Source: Alteribacter lacisalsi
GTDB lineage: Bacteria; Bacillota; Bacilli; Bacillales; Salisediminibacteriaceae
Assembly: GCF_003226345.1 (NCBI RefSeq)
Contig: NZ_PDOF01000003.1
Coordinates: 248,001 to 312,000 of the forward strand
Direction of reading: 5' to 3'
Length of the DNA stretch: 64,000 nt
This document shows, one piece after another, positions 8,126-17,214 of the stretch. The stretch's first letter is position 1; each line of letters begins with the position of its first letter. The notes beneath the pieces are model-generated. The model searched no databases. It was given only the letters and a program-made list of their open reading frames with translations, and was not told the origin of the DNA. The position numbers and the translations under genes are program-made.

Positions 8126-8884
8126 ATGAAACGAAAAAGCGGTGTACTTGCAGTAGTTCTCAGTTCAGCCATCGTACTCCCCGGATGCGGCCTGTTCGGT
8201 GATTCAGGGGACGAACCTGCTGAGACAGCTCCGGAAACACCTGAGGAAGATGGAGCAGACGAGGACTACATAGACGAAGAGGAAACTGAAGATGAGGAAG
8301 AGATTATGGAAGAAGATCCTGAGCAGGAAGCTGAAGAAGATGCTCCTGTGAACGGGCCAATTGTGGATGAGGATATCGAAGAAAAAATAGAAGAAGAAGT
8401 GAACGGCTCAGAAGAAGACAGCACAGATGAAGACGAAGAAGCTCAGGAAGAGGAAGACGGAGCTGAAGAAAGTAATGATGACGCGTCAGAAGAGGACAGC
8501 TTCTTCGGTTATACGAGCGAAGAGTTCGGTTTTTCAGTTGAATTCCCCGAGCACTGGGACGGACTGATCGAGTACGATGAAGAAGCCTTCGGCGGCCAGA
8601 TGGAAGGTGCGCTTAACGTGTCTTATGTGCCTAATTCCGAAATTGACCAGCCATTCTTTTCAATCATCGTACTGCCTGAGGACATGGGTGAAGACTACCT
8701 GGCTGAAACCCCGTGGATTTTTCTTACCTCTTCTGATGAATACAATTACGCCTATACCCTCGCAGCCGAGCCTGTAGAAGCTATAATGGAACCTGAAAAC
8801 GAGGAACAACTCCAGGAATTTCAGTCCATGATGAACAATGACCTGCCGGAAATGTTCGGCACATTTACACTTACAAAAGAGTAG
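8126..8884 (+). CDS. Acidic lipoprotein with PsbP-like C-terminal domain
   Basis: 252 residues. It has a lipoprotein signal with lipobox LPGC (Cys21), then about 105 residues composed largely of Glu and Asp, then a compact domain from about residue 127 starting GYTSEEFGFSVEFPEHW. That phrase is typical of PsbP-like or PsbP-related lipoproteins in Bacillaceae (short polar, then a YSVEFPSDW-like strand). The long acidic tether probably holds the domain away from the membrane under high salt or pH. No enzymatic residues are recognised. A strong terminator follows directly. Confidence 0.7.
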   Translation: MKRKSGVLAVVLSSAIVLPGCGLFGDSGDEPAETAPETPEEDGADEDYIDEEETEDEEEIMEEDPEQEAEEDAPVNGPIVDEDIEEKIEEEVNGSEEDSTDEDEEAQEEEDGAEESNDDASEEDSFFGYTSEEFGFSVEFPEHWDGLIEYDEEAFGGQMEGALNVSYVPNSEIDQPFFSIIVLPEDMGEDYLAETPWIFLTSSDEYNYAYTLAAEPVEAIMEPENEEQLQEFQSMMNNDLPEMFGTFTLTKE

Positions 8885-8888
8885 AAAA

Positions 8889-8921
8889 AAGAGTCCGGGC
8901 TTTCTGTCCCGGACTTTTTTG
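8889..8921. terminator. Bidirectional terminator
   Basis: GTCCGGG with CCCGGAC forms the stem, flanked by A-rich and T-rich runs. It serves both the lipoprotein gene and the convergent end of the exopolysaccharide operon. Confidence 0.85.
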
Positions 8922-8928
8922 GTGCAGT

Positions 8929-10341
8929 TTATCTATTTCGAAGCAGGACGAGCCACTCTTTCCTGTATATACCTGCTACCAGCACGAAGGATACCACGCC
9001 AGTTCCAATCTTCCAGGTCAGCCCAGGATCCAAAAGGGCATAAAGAGCCAGCAGGAGAACGATGAACGTGGAGACCGCTAGCCGCCCAAGTCCGTAATTC
9101 ACATGAAAATAAGTAAGGGAAATGGCTGTTCTCAGCCCCAGAAAGACCATATAGGAAATTCCGGTTGCAACTGCCGCACCTGTGCCTCCGTACTGGGGAA
9201 CAAGAAGCCAGTTCCCTACCGCATTCACAGCACAGGCTGTCCCTGTGATCGCAATATGCCATTTTACTTTCTTATAGAAGTTGATTCCGATTACCGTCGT
9301 CTCGGAAATGGTGTACATGACTGGCACGAATACGAGAAAGGCCAGCATCGAGCTTGCAGCGGCATATTCGCTTCCGAGAAGGCGGATTAATGAATCGTTG
9401 AATGTAATTAATATGATGGCGACACAGAGCATCGCAAAAGCGGCTATTCTGGACACCCTTCCATAGAACGCACGTTCTCCAGGATTCTTTTCGAACGTTT
9501 CATATGCCACCGGCGTCCAGAAATTCGCAAACGCTACCTTTAAAATGGTTAAAAGGGCAACAATTTTAAAAGACGCCGCGTACAGACCGAGTTCCTCAAA
9601 ATCAGCCCATTGCCTGAGTGCGAGCTTGTCTATCCCTTCAAAAAGCCACGCAACCACAGCCGTGATGACCAGCGGATAGCTGTACCTGATAATGTCGGTA
9701 CCACTGTGCCTGCCTTCTGTTTCTTTTCCATTGCCGGGGTGCCAGTACGGCCATTGCCCGGCCACCAGAATCATAACGAGGATACTGTAACTTAGTACAG
9801 TGGCAAAAATAATAATTTCAAATGTGGGACCAAACACAAAATACAGACCGGCGATCCCGATGAGGATAAAAAGCCGGTTGAGCATTTCATTTATGCTGAA
9901 CAGGTGTCCCTTCTGCTGCATCCGGATCACGAGTTTACCGAACACGTAAAGCACCTGAACGACCAGTCCGGCTGCCAGTGCTGCAAAAATGGCAGTGCTG
10001 TATTCCCCAAATAAAAAGAGAGACAACGGCTCGCGGAAAAGCACAAGAAGCCCAAGTGCAGGCAAAAGAAAGAACCCTGCCACCTTCAGACACCGGTACA
10101 GCAGAGCACCTCGTTTTTGTTTTTCCTCTTCATAAAAAAAGCGCACGAAGGCCTGATCGGTGCCGAATACGGAGAAAATGACCGCCAGCCCGATGAAAAG
10201 TGTAAACATGGACGCTTTGCCGAATTCATCCGGGAGCAGCAGCCGTGTCGTGAGCATCGTAGTAATAAATCCGATGCCTGCAGCCACTGCGCCTCCATAG
10301 GAAAACGATAAAAATTTTCTGATCAGCCTGTTTGTCAGCAT
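8929..10341 (-). CDS. Polysaccharide flippase (Wzx-like)
   Basis: 470 residues, a polytopic membrane protein with about 14 segments and the N-terminal pattern of the MOP/Wzx flippase family (RKFLSFSYGGAVAAGIGFITTMLTTRLLLPDEFG). It should move undecaprenyl-linked repeat units of the exopolysaccharide to the outer face of the membrane. It is the last gene of the leftward operon, separated from the preceding glycosyltransferase by about 295 bases that hold a Bacillaceae-type repeat, so it may also have its own promoter. Confidence 0.88.
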   Translation of the reverse strand: MLTNRLIRKFLSFSYGGAVAAGIGFITTMLTTRLLLPDEFGKASMFTLFIGLAVIFSVFGTDQAFVRFFYEEEKQKRGALLYRCLKVAGFFLLPALGLLVLFREPLSLFLFGEYSTAIFAALAAGLVVQVLYVFGKLVIRMQQKGHLFSINEMLNRLFILIGIAGLYFVFGPTFEIIIFATVLSYSILVMILVAGQWPYWHPGNGKETEGRHSGTDIIRYSYPLVITAVVAWLFEGIDKLALRQWADFEELGLYAASFKIVALLTILKVAFANFWTPVAYETFEKNPGERAFYGRVSRIAAFAMLCVAIILITFNDSLIRLLGSEYAAASSMLAFLVFVPVMYTISETTVIGINFYKKVKWHIAITGTACAVNAVGNWLLVPQYGGTGAAVATGISYMVFLGLRTAISLTYFHVNYGLGRLAVSTFIVLLLALYALLDPGLTWKIGTGVVSFVLVAGIYRKEWLVLLRNR

Positions 10342-10408
10342 ACTATCCCAATTCCCATTTCCGTCGTGAGTCGTTTAATCTGTAACGTTGGATAAGCTTA
10401 AATCAAGA

Positions 10409-10521
10409 TATTCCGCTACAGGCGGACGCTTTCCGCGGGCATCACCTCAGCCTCCTCGGGAAATACACCCTCCGGGGTCTTCAGTTGATGCTATTCCCGC
10501 TGGAGGCGCCGCCTTTCGCTC
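10409..10521. repeat. Bacillaceae-type intergenic repeat (about 110 bp)
   Basis: The stretch runs from CAGGCGGACGCTTTCCGCGG to CCGCTGGAGGCGCCGCCTTT. From memory this matches a GC-rich intergenic repeat common in alkaliphilic and related Bacillus genomes, with partly complementary ends (GGCGG / CCGCC). It is the only copy in this window and sits inside the exopolysaccharide operon before the flippase gene. It is unrelated to the GGGGACGG repeats further right. Confidence 0.6.
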
Positions 10522-10636
10522 CATAATTTATCTGGTCTATAGCAACAATCTATACGAACAAAGCCTTAATCTAATTTCTCTTCACTATGTATACGCCAAA
10601 GCAGCAGGAAATCCCTCCTCCTCTGACGGCGCGGCA

Positions 10637-11782
10637 CTACGTGGCTTTTTTTCCGCCAGCCCGGTAGGTACTGATCACGTGCTCGTAGAATGCTGTCTTT
10701 CTTTTTTCGTAAACCGCTCCGGAGAACCGCTCCAGTACGAGCTGACGGATCGTACTGCGGTTATAAGTACCGCTCGTGCGGATCATCTTTTCAAGGGCTG
10801 CGGCAAGCTTCTGCTCCGAATGGCCGCACAGAATCCCTATCTCCTTTGTGACATATTCTTCGGGCCCTCCTGATTTTGTGGAGACCACCGGGAGACCGCA
10901 GCTCATTCCTTCAACGATTGCCACCCCGAATGTTTCCACCCGGCTTGCGGACACGAAAAAATCGGACCGGTTAAGAACGGCTGGGAGCTTATCATTGGGC
11001 ACCGCTCCTTTAAAGCGTACTGCCTTACTGATGCCATACGTTTTACAGAGACGCTGCAGTGCCAGCCTGTCAGGTCCGTCACCAACAATGTCACAGGTAA
11101 ATAAATGTCCCTTTTCCTCAAGTCTCCTGAGTGCACCAAGAAGAAGGCGAATGCCTTTTTTATCTTTTTCATCGAGCACTCCGACTGAGATCATGTGGGG
11201 AAAGGGCCCGGGGACGCGCCTTGCCGGTGAGAACCGCTCTGTGTCTACGATGTTGGGGATGACCTGAATCGTCCTTTTCGTGTGCTTTTGCATCCTTCCT
11301 GCAAGAAATTCACTGACGGCTGTTATTTCCGCTGCTCCTTCATAGGCCCGGCGGATTTTCGGACCGAAGTATGCATGCTTCATTTTTTTCCCTACGTATG
11401 AGGCGTGTTCCGACAGGACGAAAGGAATCCCGAGACTTGTGCACTGGCGGAATGCAAGCCAGCTGTAAAAATCACAGAAGTGCGTTTCCAGCAGATCAGG
11501 TTTGCCGTCCTTAAGTACACTTTTTAATAACCGGTTCACCATATATTCAGTATAGAAAAAACGGACACGGCTGATTCCAAGATCTTTCACCATCAGGGTG
11601 ATCACACGGTAGCCATCAGCCTGTTCCGTTACCACCGTATTTTTATTGGGACGCTCCCGGCTTACGGTTACGACCGTTACATGGAACCGGTGCTTCAGTG
11701 CTTCCACCCGGTGCCGGATATAGGAAAACGCAGCCGGGTCTTTCTCAGACGGAAACTCGGAAAAAATAAAAACCTTCCTCAT
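10637..11782 (-). CDS. Glycosyltransferase family 4
   Basis: 381 residues with a GT-B fold. The N-terminal acceptor domain begins FIFSEFPSEKDPAAFSYIRHR. The C-terminal donor domain carries VGDGPDRLALQ and the retaining EX7E signature in ETFGVAIVEGMSCGLPVV, where the two Glu contact the nucleotide sugar. It should add a hexose-type unit to the lipid-linked repeat on the cytoplasmic face. Its ATG overlaps the stop of the upstream family 2 transferase by four bases (ATGA), which shows translational coupling. Confidence 0.9.
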   Translation of the reverse strand: MRKVFIFSEFPSEKDPAAFSYIRHRVEALKHRFHVTVVTVSRERPNKNTVVTEQADGYRVITLMVKDLGISRVRFFYTEYMVNRLLKSVLKDGKPDLLETHFCDFYSWLAFRQCTSLGIPFVLSEHASYVGKKMKHAYFGPKIRRAYEGAAEITAVSEFLAGRMQKHTKRTIQVIPNIVDTERFSPARRVPGPFPHMISVGVLDEKDKKGIRLLLGALRRLEEKGHLFTCDIVGDGPDRLALQRLCKTYGISKAVRFKGAVPNDKLPAVLNRSDFFVSASRVETFGVAIVEGMSCGLPVVSTKSGGPEEYVTKEIGILCGHSEQKLAAALEKMIRTSGTYNRSTIRQLVLERFSGAVYEKRKTAFYEHVISTYRAGGKKAT

Positions 11783-12669
11783 TTAATATGCGCCTCCTTT
11801 GCCGTCTTACCTGCCTCCTTTCCGGCGATCACCTTCACTTTTTTCCTGGAATGCCGCGGATCGACTTTTGACCGAATTGACACGAGCATTGGTTTTAAAA
11901 ACCCCGGCATGAGCCCAAGACACAGGGCAACTGAGACAGAAGCGGCGCGCACAGGAAGGCCGAGGCCGAGACGTTTTGTCCCGTGCCATCGGATGCGGGC
12001 ATCAAGCATCCGGTAACGCAGTCCCCGTTTCGCACCGTGACCGGGAACGACGCGGTAATAAAGAAGCGGATCCCGGAGGTTATGCACGTGAAGTCCTTCG
12101 CTTTGGGCACGGAACCAGAGCTCATAGTCCTGGACGTTGCGGTACGTTTCGTTGTAGCCGCCGAGATGGATGATATCCCTCGTCCGCATCATCACGGTAG
12201 GATGAACAAGTGGATTTGCAAACGGCATCACACTGCCGATTTTTTCAGGGTCAGTTGGCACATCGCGGTGCTGCCGTATATTTTCATCTTCGTCAATATC
12301 GATAGCATGAGATCCGAGAATCGAGCATTCCGGATGATTATTCAGGTACCGCACCTGTTTTTTCAGCCGTCCGGGATGCATCAGATCATCTGCATCCATT
12401 CTGGCCGTATAGGAGGTTTTACACGTATCCAGAAGTTCATTCAGTGTGGAAGTGAGACCACGGTTATGACGGTGGACCCGAATGAGACGGAATCTGGAAT
12501 CTTTTTCAGTCCACTGCTTCAGGATTCTGACGGTTCCGTCACTAGACCCGTCATCAATGATATGAACACGGAATTTCCGGAGTGTCTGCCGGGAAATGCT
12601 TGACAGACAGGATTCCAGATACTTTTCAGCATTATAGGTTGCGAGTATGACTGTCACCTGCTCGTTCAT
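11779..12669 (-). CDS. Glycosyltransferase family 2
   Basis: 296 residues with a GT-A fold: VTVILATYNAEKYLESCLSSI at the N-terminus, IIDDGSSDGT for nucleotide binding, and the metal-binding DXD as RMDADDLMHPGRL. The start at 12669 follows AGAGGAG with eight-base spacing; an ATG six codons earlier overlaps the ribosome site. The C-terminus carries a hydrophobic stretch (RAASVSVALCLGLMPGF) that may associate with the membrane. It overlaps the next gene by four bases. Confidence 0.9.
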   Translation of the reverse strand: MNEQVTVILATYNAEKYLESCLSSISRQTLRKFRVHIIDDGSSDGTVRILKQWTEKDSRFRLIRVHRHNRGLTSTLNELLDTCKTSYTARMDADDLMHPGRLKKQVRYLNNHPECSILGSHAIDIDEDENIRQHRDVPTDPEKIGSVMPFANPLVHPTVMMRTRDIIHLGGYNETYRNVQDYELWFRAQSEGLHVHNLRDPLLYYRVVPGHGAKRGLRYRMLDARIRWHGTKRLGLGLPVRAASVSVALCLGLMPGFLKPMLVSIRSKVDPRHSRKKVKVIAGKEAGKTAKEAHIK

Positions 12670-12683
12670 TCGGTCCACTCCTC

Positions 12684-13925
12684 TCATAAAATGCCGGCCA
12701 GATCAACAACGAAGCTTTCTCTTTTTCCAGTGTGGGCTGAGTCGATGGAAATCTTCGTCCCGCACGGACTCCAGCGCGGATGCAGATCGCACCGTGCCCC
12801 TCCCGTAAAGGAAGGCGGCGAAAAAAAGCTCCCTGCACGTACGAGGCAGTGTGTTTCGGTATCATACAGCAGCAGGTGCTGCTGGCGTGCTTTATCAGGG
12901 TACGTATCGGTAATCACCCATCTCCCGCACGGCGAAAATGACGGATGCCCGTCTCCGTACTGGTCAAGTATCCCTTCCCCGAGAACTTGGACAATCCCGG
13001 TTTCAGCATAAACGAAATAATACCGGTCTCCCTTTTTCGATGTTCTGCCCCACACGATCAGGCTGTCGTCATCCTGCCAGGTAAAGTGGGATACCATCCG
13101 GTCGTCAAAAAGAAGTTTCAGAGCTGTGCCGTCATGCCTGCACGTATACAGTCTGGAGAATCGTCCTTCAGAACCTGTCCACCGGTGTACAAAGGCGATC
13201 CTGTCTCCTTTTGGGGATGGGATCACATGATTCACGTGATGAACCGCACCTTTCATAGAAGCAGCCGGCTCGTGTACGGAGAGCTGTGCCAGTGAAACGA
13301 TCAGTTCAAACGATTCGCTGTTAAGGGGATGCTTCCAGATTCCGTCTGATGCCAAATCCATATCACGGTTCCCTGCTGCAGCTTCATAGCCGTATTCCTT
13401 TGTTTCAGCAAATACTCGTGCATAGTTGATCCCGTATACTGCATTCCTGCTGTACGCCTGAAGAGGCACAACGCACTGCTCTTTTTTTCCCGTTCTGACA
13501 TCCGCTATTTCCGTGACAAGCCGTCCCTCGCTTCTCGACACATAGGCAAGGCGGTCATCATCCATCCAGACAGTCATCGCTCCCTGCTGCCTGTTCCACG
13601 CTTCCGTCCGGGCGATAAGCTTTAGACCGCCGCCGGGTTCGGTTACGATAATGTCGGCTTTCTGATCCCGGATAATACGGTGAAATACCATCCTGCTCAT
13701 GGAAGGATTCCACGGGGAGCGGTCAAAATAACCGGCAAACAGACCGGCCCCCTCTTCTGCGGCAGGGGTCACCTTTACATCAGGCGCAGACCAATATGTA
13801 AATCCTTTTTCACGATGCCGTACGTACTGCACGCGCTGGTAAACCAGCTTAAGTGCTTTTTTCACTCGTGGAAAGGCGTCCAGCCGCTTCGCTGCCATGC
13901 GCTCTTTTACTCCGTACTGTGCCAT
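12684..13925 (-). CDS. Beta-propeller protein in the exopolysaccharide operon
   Basis: 413 residues, no signal peptide. The C-terminal half has TolB/WD40-like propeller blades: SPKGDRIAFVHRW, then HPSFSPCGRWVITDTYPD, then HPRWSPCGTKISIDSAHTG, each a strand with the S-P-x-G-x-x turn. Such proteins are found in some polysaccharide clusters but have no assigned reaction. An oligogalacturonate-lyase-like or scaffold fold is possible. Its ATG immediately follows the TAA of the upstream transferase (TAAATG), so it is an integral member of the operon. Confidence 0.65.
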   Translation of the reverse strand: MAQYGVKERMAAKRLDAFPRVKKALKLVYQRVQYVRHREKGFTYWSAPDVKVTPAAEEGAGLFAGYFDRSPWNPSMSRMVFHRIIRDQKADIIVTEPGGGLKLIARTEAWNRQQGAMTVWMDDDRLAYVSRSEGRLVTEIADVRTGKKEQCVVPLQAYSRNAVYGINYARVFAETKEYGYEAAAGNRDMDLASDGIWKHPLNSESFELIVSLAQLSVHEPAASMKGAVHHVNHVIPSPKGDRIAFVHRWTGSEGRFSRLYTCRHDGTALKLLFDDRMVSHFTWQDDDSLIVWGRTSKKGDRYYFVYAETGIVQVLGEGILDQYGDGHPSFSPCGRWVITDTYPDKARQQHLLLYDTETHCLVRAGSFFSPPSFTGGARCDLHPRWSPCGTKISIDSAHTGKRESFVVDLAGIL

Positions 13926-15038
13926 TTAACCACAACCCTCTATAATTTCGAGATATTTCGTCTGATAGCGCTCACTCATGCGACCCGCGCTCAAATGCAC
14001 ATCAATCAGGCGCCGCGGTGCGCCGGCTCTCGCTTCTTTGGCCGCCTCCAGCTCTAGGAGCGCCCGGCAGATTTCCCCCGTATTTCCCGGCTCGACTAAA
14101 ACTCCGGCATCCGGTCCCAAACGGAGGATTTCCTCGTGGGGACCGATCCGGGACAGACAGACCGGAAGTCCCGCAGCCATCGCTTCAAGCACCGTATTCG
14201 GGAGGCCTTCCGACAAACTGACCGATACAAAAACATCCGAGGCAGTGAGGCAGGCTGCGACTTTACTGGTCTGACCGGTAAAAACAATCCGGTTATCGCT
14301 TATGGACCGCGCTTCACAGTCTTTTCGCAGCGGGCCGTCCCCGACCATGAGCAGCACCCGATCCTCTCCTGGAATTTCCATAAACGCATCGATCAGCCTT
14401 AGCGGATCCTTTCTCTTAATGAGTGACCCCACGCTTACGAACACGATCGCATCTTCAGGAAGCCCCAAATTTCTCCGGGCCTTCTTACGCTGATCGTCTG
14501 TCGGCACCTCGTAAAGCGCTGCGTTCACACCATTTTGGATAGATGAGAGGAAAAGGCCGATGTCTTTTTCCCGGAAACAGCGGGCCAGGGTTTCCGAGCA
14601 GGCTACCGGATGCGGGATGCGCCTGACTGCCTGTACATGCTGCCGGGCCATGATTCGTCCCTTCAAAGGACCGAATTTCATCAGGTAGTCCTCGTGAGGA
14701 TCGTTTCGTACCGTACAGATATGATTGGGAAGTCTTAAGGAAGCGACCAGGCTGTCGGCCCGGATTCCCTGTGTATGGACAGCATCGGGCTGAAATTCTG
14801 TAATGTACTGACCAAGTCTTTTTTTACCGGAAAGCAGGCTTTCCACCCGGCTCAGGCCGAGGGTGTGGACCTCGATTCCGGAAGCTTCAAACCGGCCGAT
14901 CAGGGAATCCTCGGGCTCCTTTGAGAGTGTCAGCACCTGCGCCCTGAAATGCCCGGACAGGTTCGTGATGAGATTGTGCAGCTGGCCGGTCGGTCCGGAA
15001 CGGCCGAGCGTGGACACAACATACAGTACGGTATACAT
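13926..15038 (-). CDS. Glycosyltransferase family 4
   Basis: 370 residues. The start at MYTVLYVVSTLGRSGPTGQ follows AAAGGAGG; the longer reading adds about 50 residues of unrelated Arg-rich sequence from the upstream gene's other frame. The donor domain has SVGSLIKRKDPLRLIDAF, VGDGPLRKDCE and the EX7E-type motif SEGLPNTVLEAMAAGLPV. It is a second GT-B enzyme for repeat-unit assembly, and a single base position separates its stop from the next start. Confidence 0.9.
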   Translation of the reverse strand: MYTVLYVVSTLGRSGPTGQLHNLITNLSGHFRAQVLTLSKEPEDSLIGRFEASGIEVHTLGLSRVESLLSGKKRLGQYITEFQPDAVHTQGIRADSLVASLRLPNHICTVRNDPHEDYLMKFGPLKGRIMARQHVQAVRRIPHPVACSETLARCFREKDIGLFLSSIQNGVNAALYEVPTDDQRKKARRNLGLPEDAIVFVSVGSLIKRKDPLRLIDAFMEIPGEDRVLLMVGDGPLRKDCEARSISDNRIVFTGQTSKVAACLTASDVFVSVSLSEGLPNTVLEAMAAGLPVCLSRIGPHEEILRLGPDAGVLVEPGNTGEICRALLELEAAKEARAGAPRRLIDVHLSAGRMSERYQTKYLEIIEGCG

Positions 15039-15054
15039 TTCCCATGCCTCCTTT

Positions 15055-16191
15055 CTACGTCTGCGGCACACCGCTGGTCTGATTTTGAATGCTTTCGCTG
15101 TGCACCTTCTGTCTGTTTTTTTCCTGCTGGTAGAAAAGCAGCAAAATCGCAACGGCGAACCAGAACTCCCGGACCCGGAATACGTCATTGCTCAGTGACA
15201 TTACGTAAAACCCGATGATGCCGATCGCAAACGGGTTGGCAAACGCACGCCCGGATCTGACCCTTGAGAAAAGGAATATGGTGAGGGCCAGCAGGAGCAG
15301 AATCCCGAAAATCCCGTTTTCGTAGGCAAAATTCAGGTAGCCGTTATGCACATAATTTGTAATACCGGCCTCGCTGTAGGTATGAAACTGATTGCCGCCA
15401 ACGCCGAAAAAAATAAACGCAGGCTGGCTCATGACGAGGTGAAACCCCTGCTCCCACAGGTAAAACCGTCCTTCCCTGATCGTGAAATCAAAATCCGTCA
15501 GCCGGGCAAAAAGCGGGTGCACACCTGTGCCTGGCGCCATCTGCCTGAAAAAGACTGCGGTTATTACGGCAAGGGCCGGCACGGAGGCAAGTACAGCCAT
15601 TTTCTTTTTCGTGAGCGGTCTTAGTGCCAGCAGTCCCCATATAGCGTACATGCTTCCAACAGAGATCCAAGTCCCTCTGGACATGGTAAGGACAGCTGTC
15701 ACGGTGAATACCGCCAGCATGATGGCAAGCAATTTCTTCTTTCCATTTCTTTTCAGCAGCACAGCCGCAGCAGCTAGGCTCATTAGAAGCGACATGCCGT
15801 AGTAATTGGGGTTGCCGAACAAACCGGTGCTTCTCACAGACACACTGTCGATGGAAACAAACAGCGTCTGTGTACCTCCCGTAAGGTAAAATCCGTACGC
15901 AGCCAGGCTGATCACCGCTACTGAAAATGTGAGTGTCAAGTAGGTCCAAAGCAGCCGGTTCATCGACGCTTCGGTCCGAATGGATAACAAAAGAAGCAGG
16001 ACGAGCAGCACACCCATATAGTAATCCTTCAGATAAGTCATAACCCGGTAGGCATCATTGGCGTACAAAAAGCCGATTGCGGTGACAATCGTCATGCCGA
16101 TCGTCCAGAACGCCAGTGAGGCGTGCATCCGGCTGAAGGTGATGCGGCGCCTGTGAACAAAAAGAAACATGAAAAACGTCAGCACAAACAA
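15055..16191 (-). CDS. O-antigen ligase/polymerase-like membrane protein (Wzy)
   Basis: At least 378 residues with about ten membrane segments and the Wzy/WaaL-type loop between TMs (SRGTWISVGSMYAIWG and the extended loop with HPLFARL, then NQFHTYSEAGITNYVHNGYLNFAYENGIFG). It should polymerise the repeat units outside the membrane. The frame stays open upstream of the TTG at 16191 and encodes another hydrophobic helix (IPGLLITWICLLLVF) back to a CTG at 16287, which overlaps the TGA of the preceding gene in the usual four-base way behind AGGAGGGG. The true start is probably non-ATG. Confidence 0.8.
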   Translation of the reverse strand: MFVLTFFMFLFVHRRRITFSRMHASLAFWTIGMTIVTAIGFLYANDAYRVMTYLKDYYMGVLLVLLLLLSIRTEASMNRLLWTYLTLTFSVAVISLAAYGFYLTGGTQTLFVSIDSVSVRSTGLFGNPNYYGMSLLMSLAAAAVLLKRNGKKKLLAIMLAVFTVTAVLTMSRGTWISVGSMYAIWGLLALRPLTKKKMAVLASVPALAVITAVFFRQMAPGTGVHPLFARLTDFDFTIREGRFYLWEQGFHLVMSQPAFIFFGVGGNQFHTYSEAGITNYVHNGYLNFAYENGIFGILLLLALTIFLFSRVRSGRAFANPFAIGIIGFYVMSLSNDVFRVREFWFAVAILLLFYQQEKNRQKVHSESIQNQTSGVPQT

Positions 16192-16283
16192 TCCTTCAAC
16201 CAGAACCGGCGGCAGGAACTCCCTGAAAACAAGGAGCAGGCAGATCCAGGTAATCAGGAGCCCCGGAATCCGGTTTTTCCCGT

Positions 16284-17198
16284 TCAGATGGTCGATTGTA
16301 CTCCCCTCCTGCCTCCGTATCTTTTCACCCGCGCAACAATGAAAAACGGGACTAAAAAGGTGACATCCTTTTTATGCACCCGAAGCAGGTTGGCTTTCAG
16401 AGCCCACCAGAGCGCCCTTAAGTAGCTCGTCTTTCTGACGGCGACTGCCACTGCTCTGTATCGTGAAGCGAGCATCCGTTTATAATCCTGCCGGCTCAGT
16501 TCAGACAGGCTGGCTTTATATTTTTCCAGAAGAATCTTCAACGCCTTCCGGTGGTTATCACTTTTCCCGCTCACCTGCCTGTTCGCACGGGAAACCGTGT
16601 AGCGGAGCCGGCATCCTCCGTCGTGCCTCACTCTTGTAATCCGGCAGCACCGGATCCACAAATCAAAGTCCTGCATCGCCGGAAACCGTTCATCAAAACC
16701 GCCGGCGATCAGGAAAACATGGCGCCTTACCGCCGCTGAAGACGTGGGACCGATGACGTTGCCAAAGAATATGGAAGGAAAGAGCCGTCCTTCCTTTTCC
16801 GGCCAGACGCGTGAAATGACCCGTTCCCTGTCGTCGTCATACACCCGCATCCGCCCGGTATACACGAGCCCGGTCCCTTCATCCTGCTCGAAAATGGCCA
16901 TCTGGGCTTCGATTTTATCAGGCTCCCACGTATCGTCGTCGTCAAGAAACATCAGCACGTCCCCCGATGCCATTTCAGCTCCTTTATTTCTTGCTGCACA
17001 CCCGCCTTGCGGTCGGGAGAAACGGGTCATCCGAAACGGAACAAATACCGGGATGGCAGGTTCCAGCACATCATCGGAGCCATCGTCCACGAGAATAATT
17101 TCATCAGGAAGGCGGGTCTGGCAGAGCACACTGGAAAGCGCCTCTTTTACCTGCTTCGGGCGATTATGTGTCGTTATGATAACCGAAAGCCTGGTCAT
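16284..17198 (-). CDS. Glycosyltransferase family 2
   Basis: 304 residues: LSVIITTHNRPKQVKEAL, ILVDDGSDD and the metal-binding FLDDDDTWEPDKIEAQ are the GT-A signatures. The central GGFDERFPAMQDFDLWIRCC is the usual acceptor-side motif. The C-terminus ends in a hydrophobic and basic region (DVTFLVPFFIVARVKR), perhaps a membrane anchor. A clear GGAAGGAGGAA ribosome site precedes the ATG. It is the first transferase after the initiating phosphoglycosyl transferase. Confidence 0.9.
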   Translation of the reverse strand: MTRLSVIITTHNRPKQVKEALSSVLCQTRLPDEIILVDDGSDDVLEPAIPVFVPFRMTRFSRPQGGCAARNKGAEMASGDVLMFLDDDDTWEPDKIEAQMAIFEQDEGTGLVYTGRMRVYDDDRERVISRVWPEKEGRLFPSIFFGNVIGPTSSAAVRRHVFLIAGGFDERFPAMQDFDLWIRCCRITRVRHDGGCRLRYTVSRANRQVSGKSDNHRKALKILLEKYKASLSELSRQDYKRMLASRYRAVAVAVRKTSYLRALWWALKANLLRVHKKDVTFLVPFFIVARVKRYGGRRGVQSTI

Positions 17199-17214
17199 AC
17201 CGGTTCCTCCTTCC

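Noticed and set aside
11983-12603. 206-codon rightward frame antisense to a glycosyltransferase
   Set aside because: It mirrors a clear GT2 gene and shows no protein-like features; such mirror frames are common in this GC-balanced DNA.
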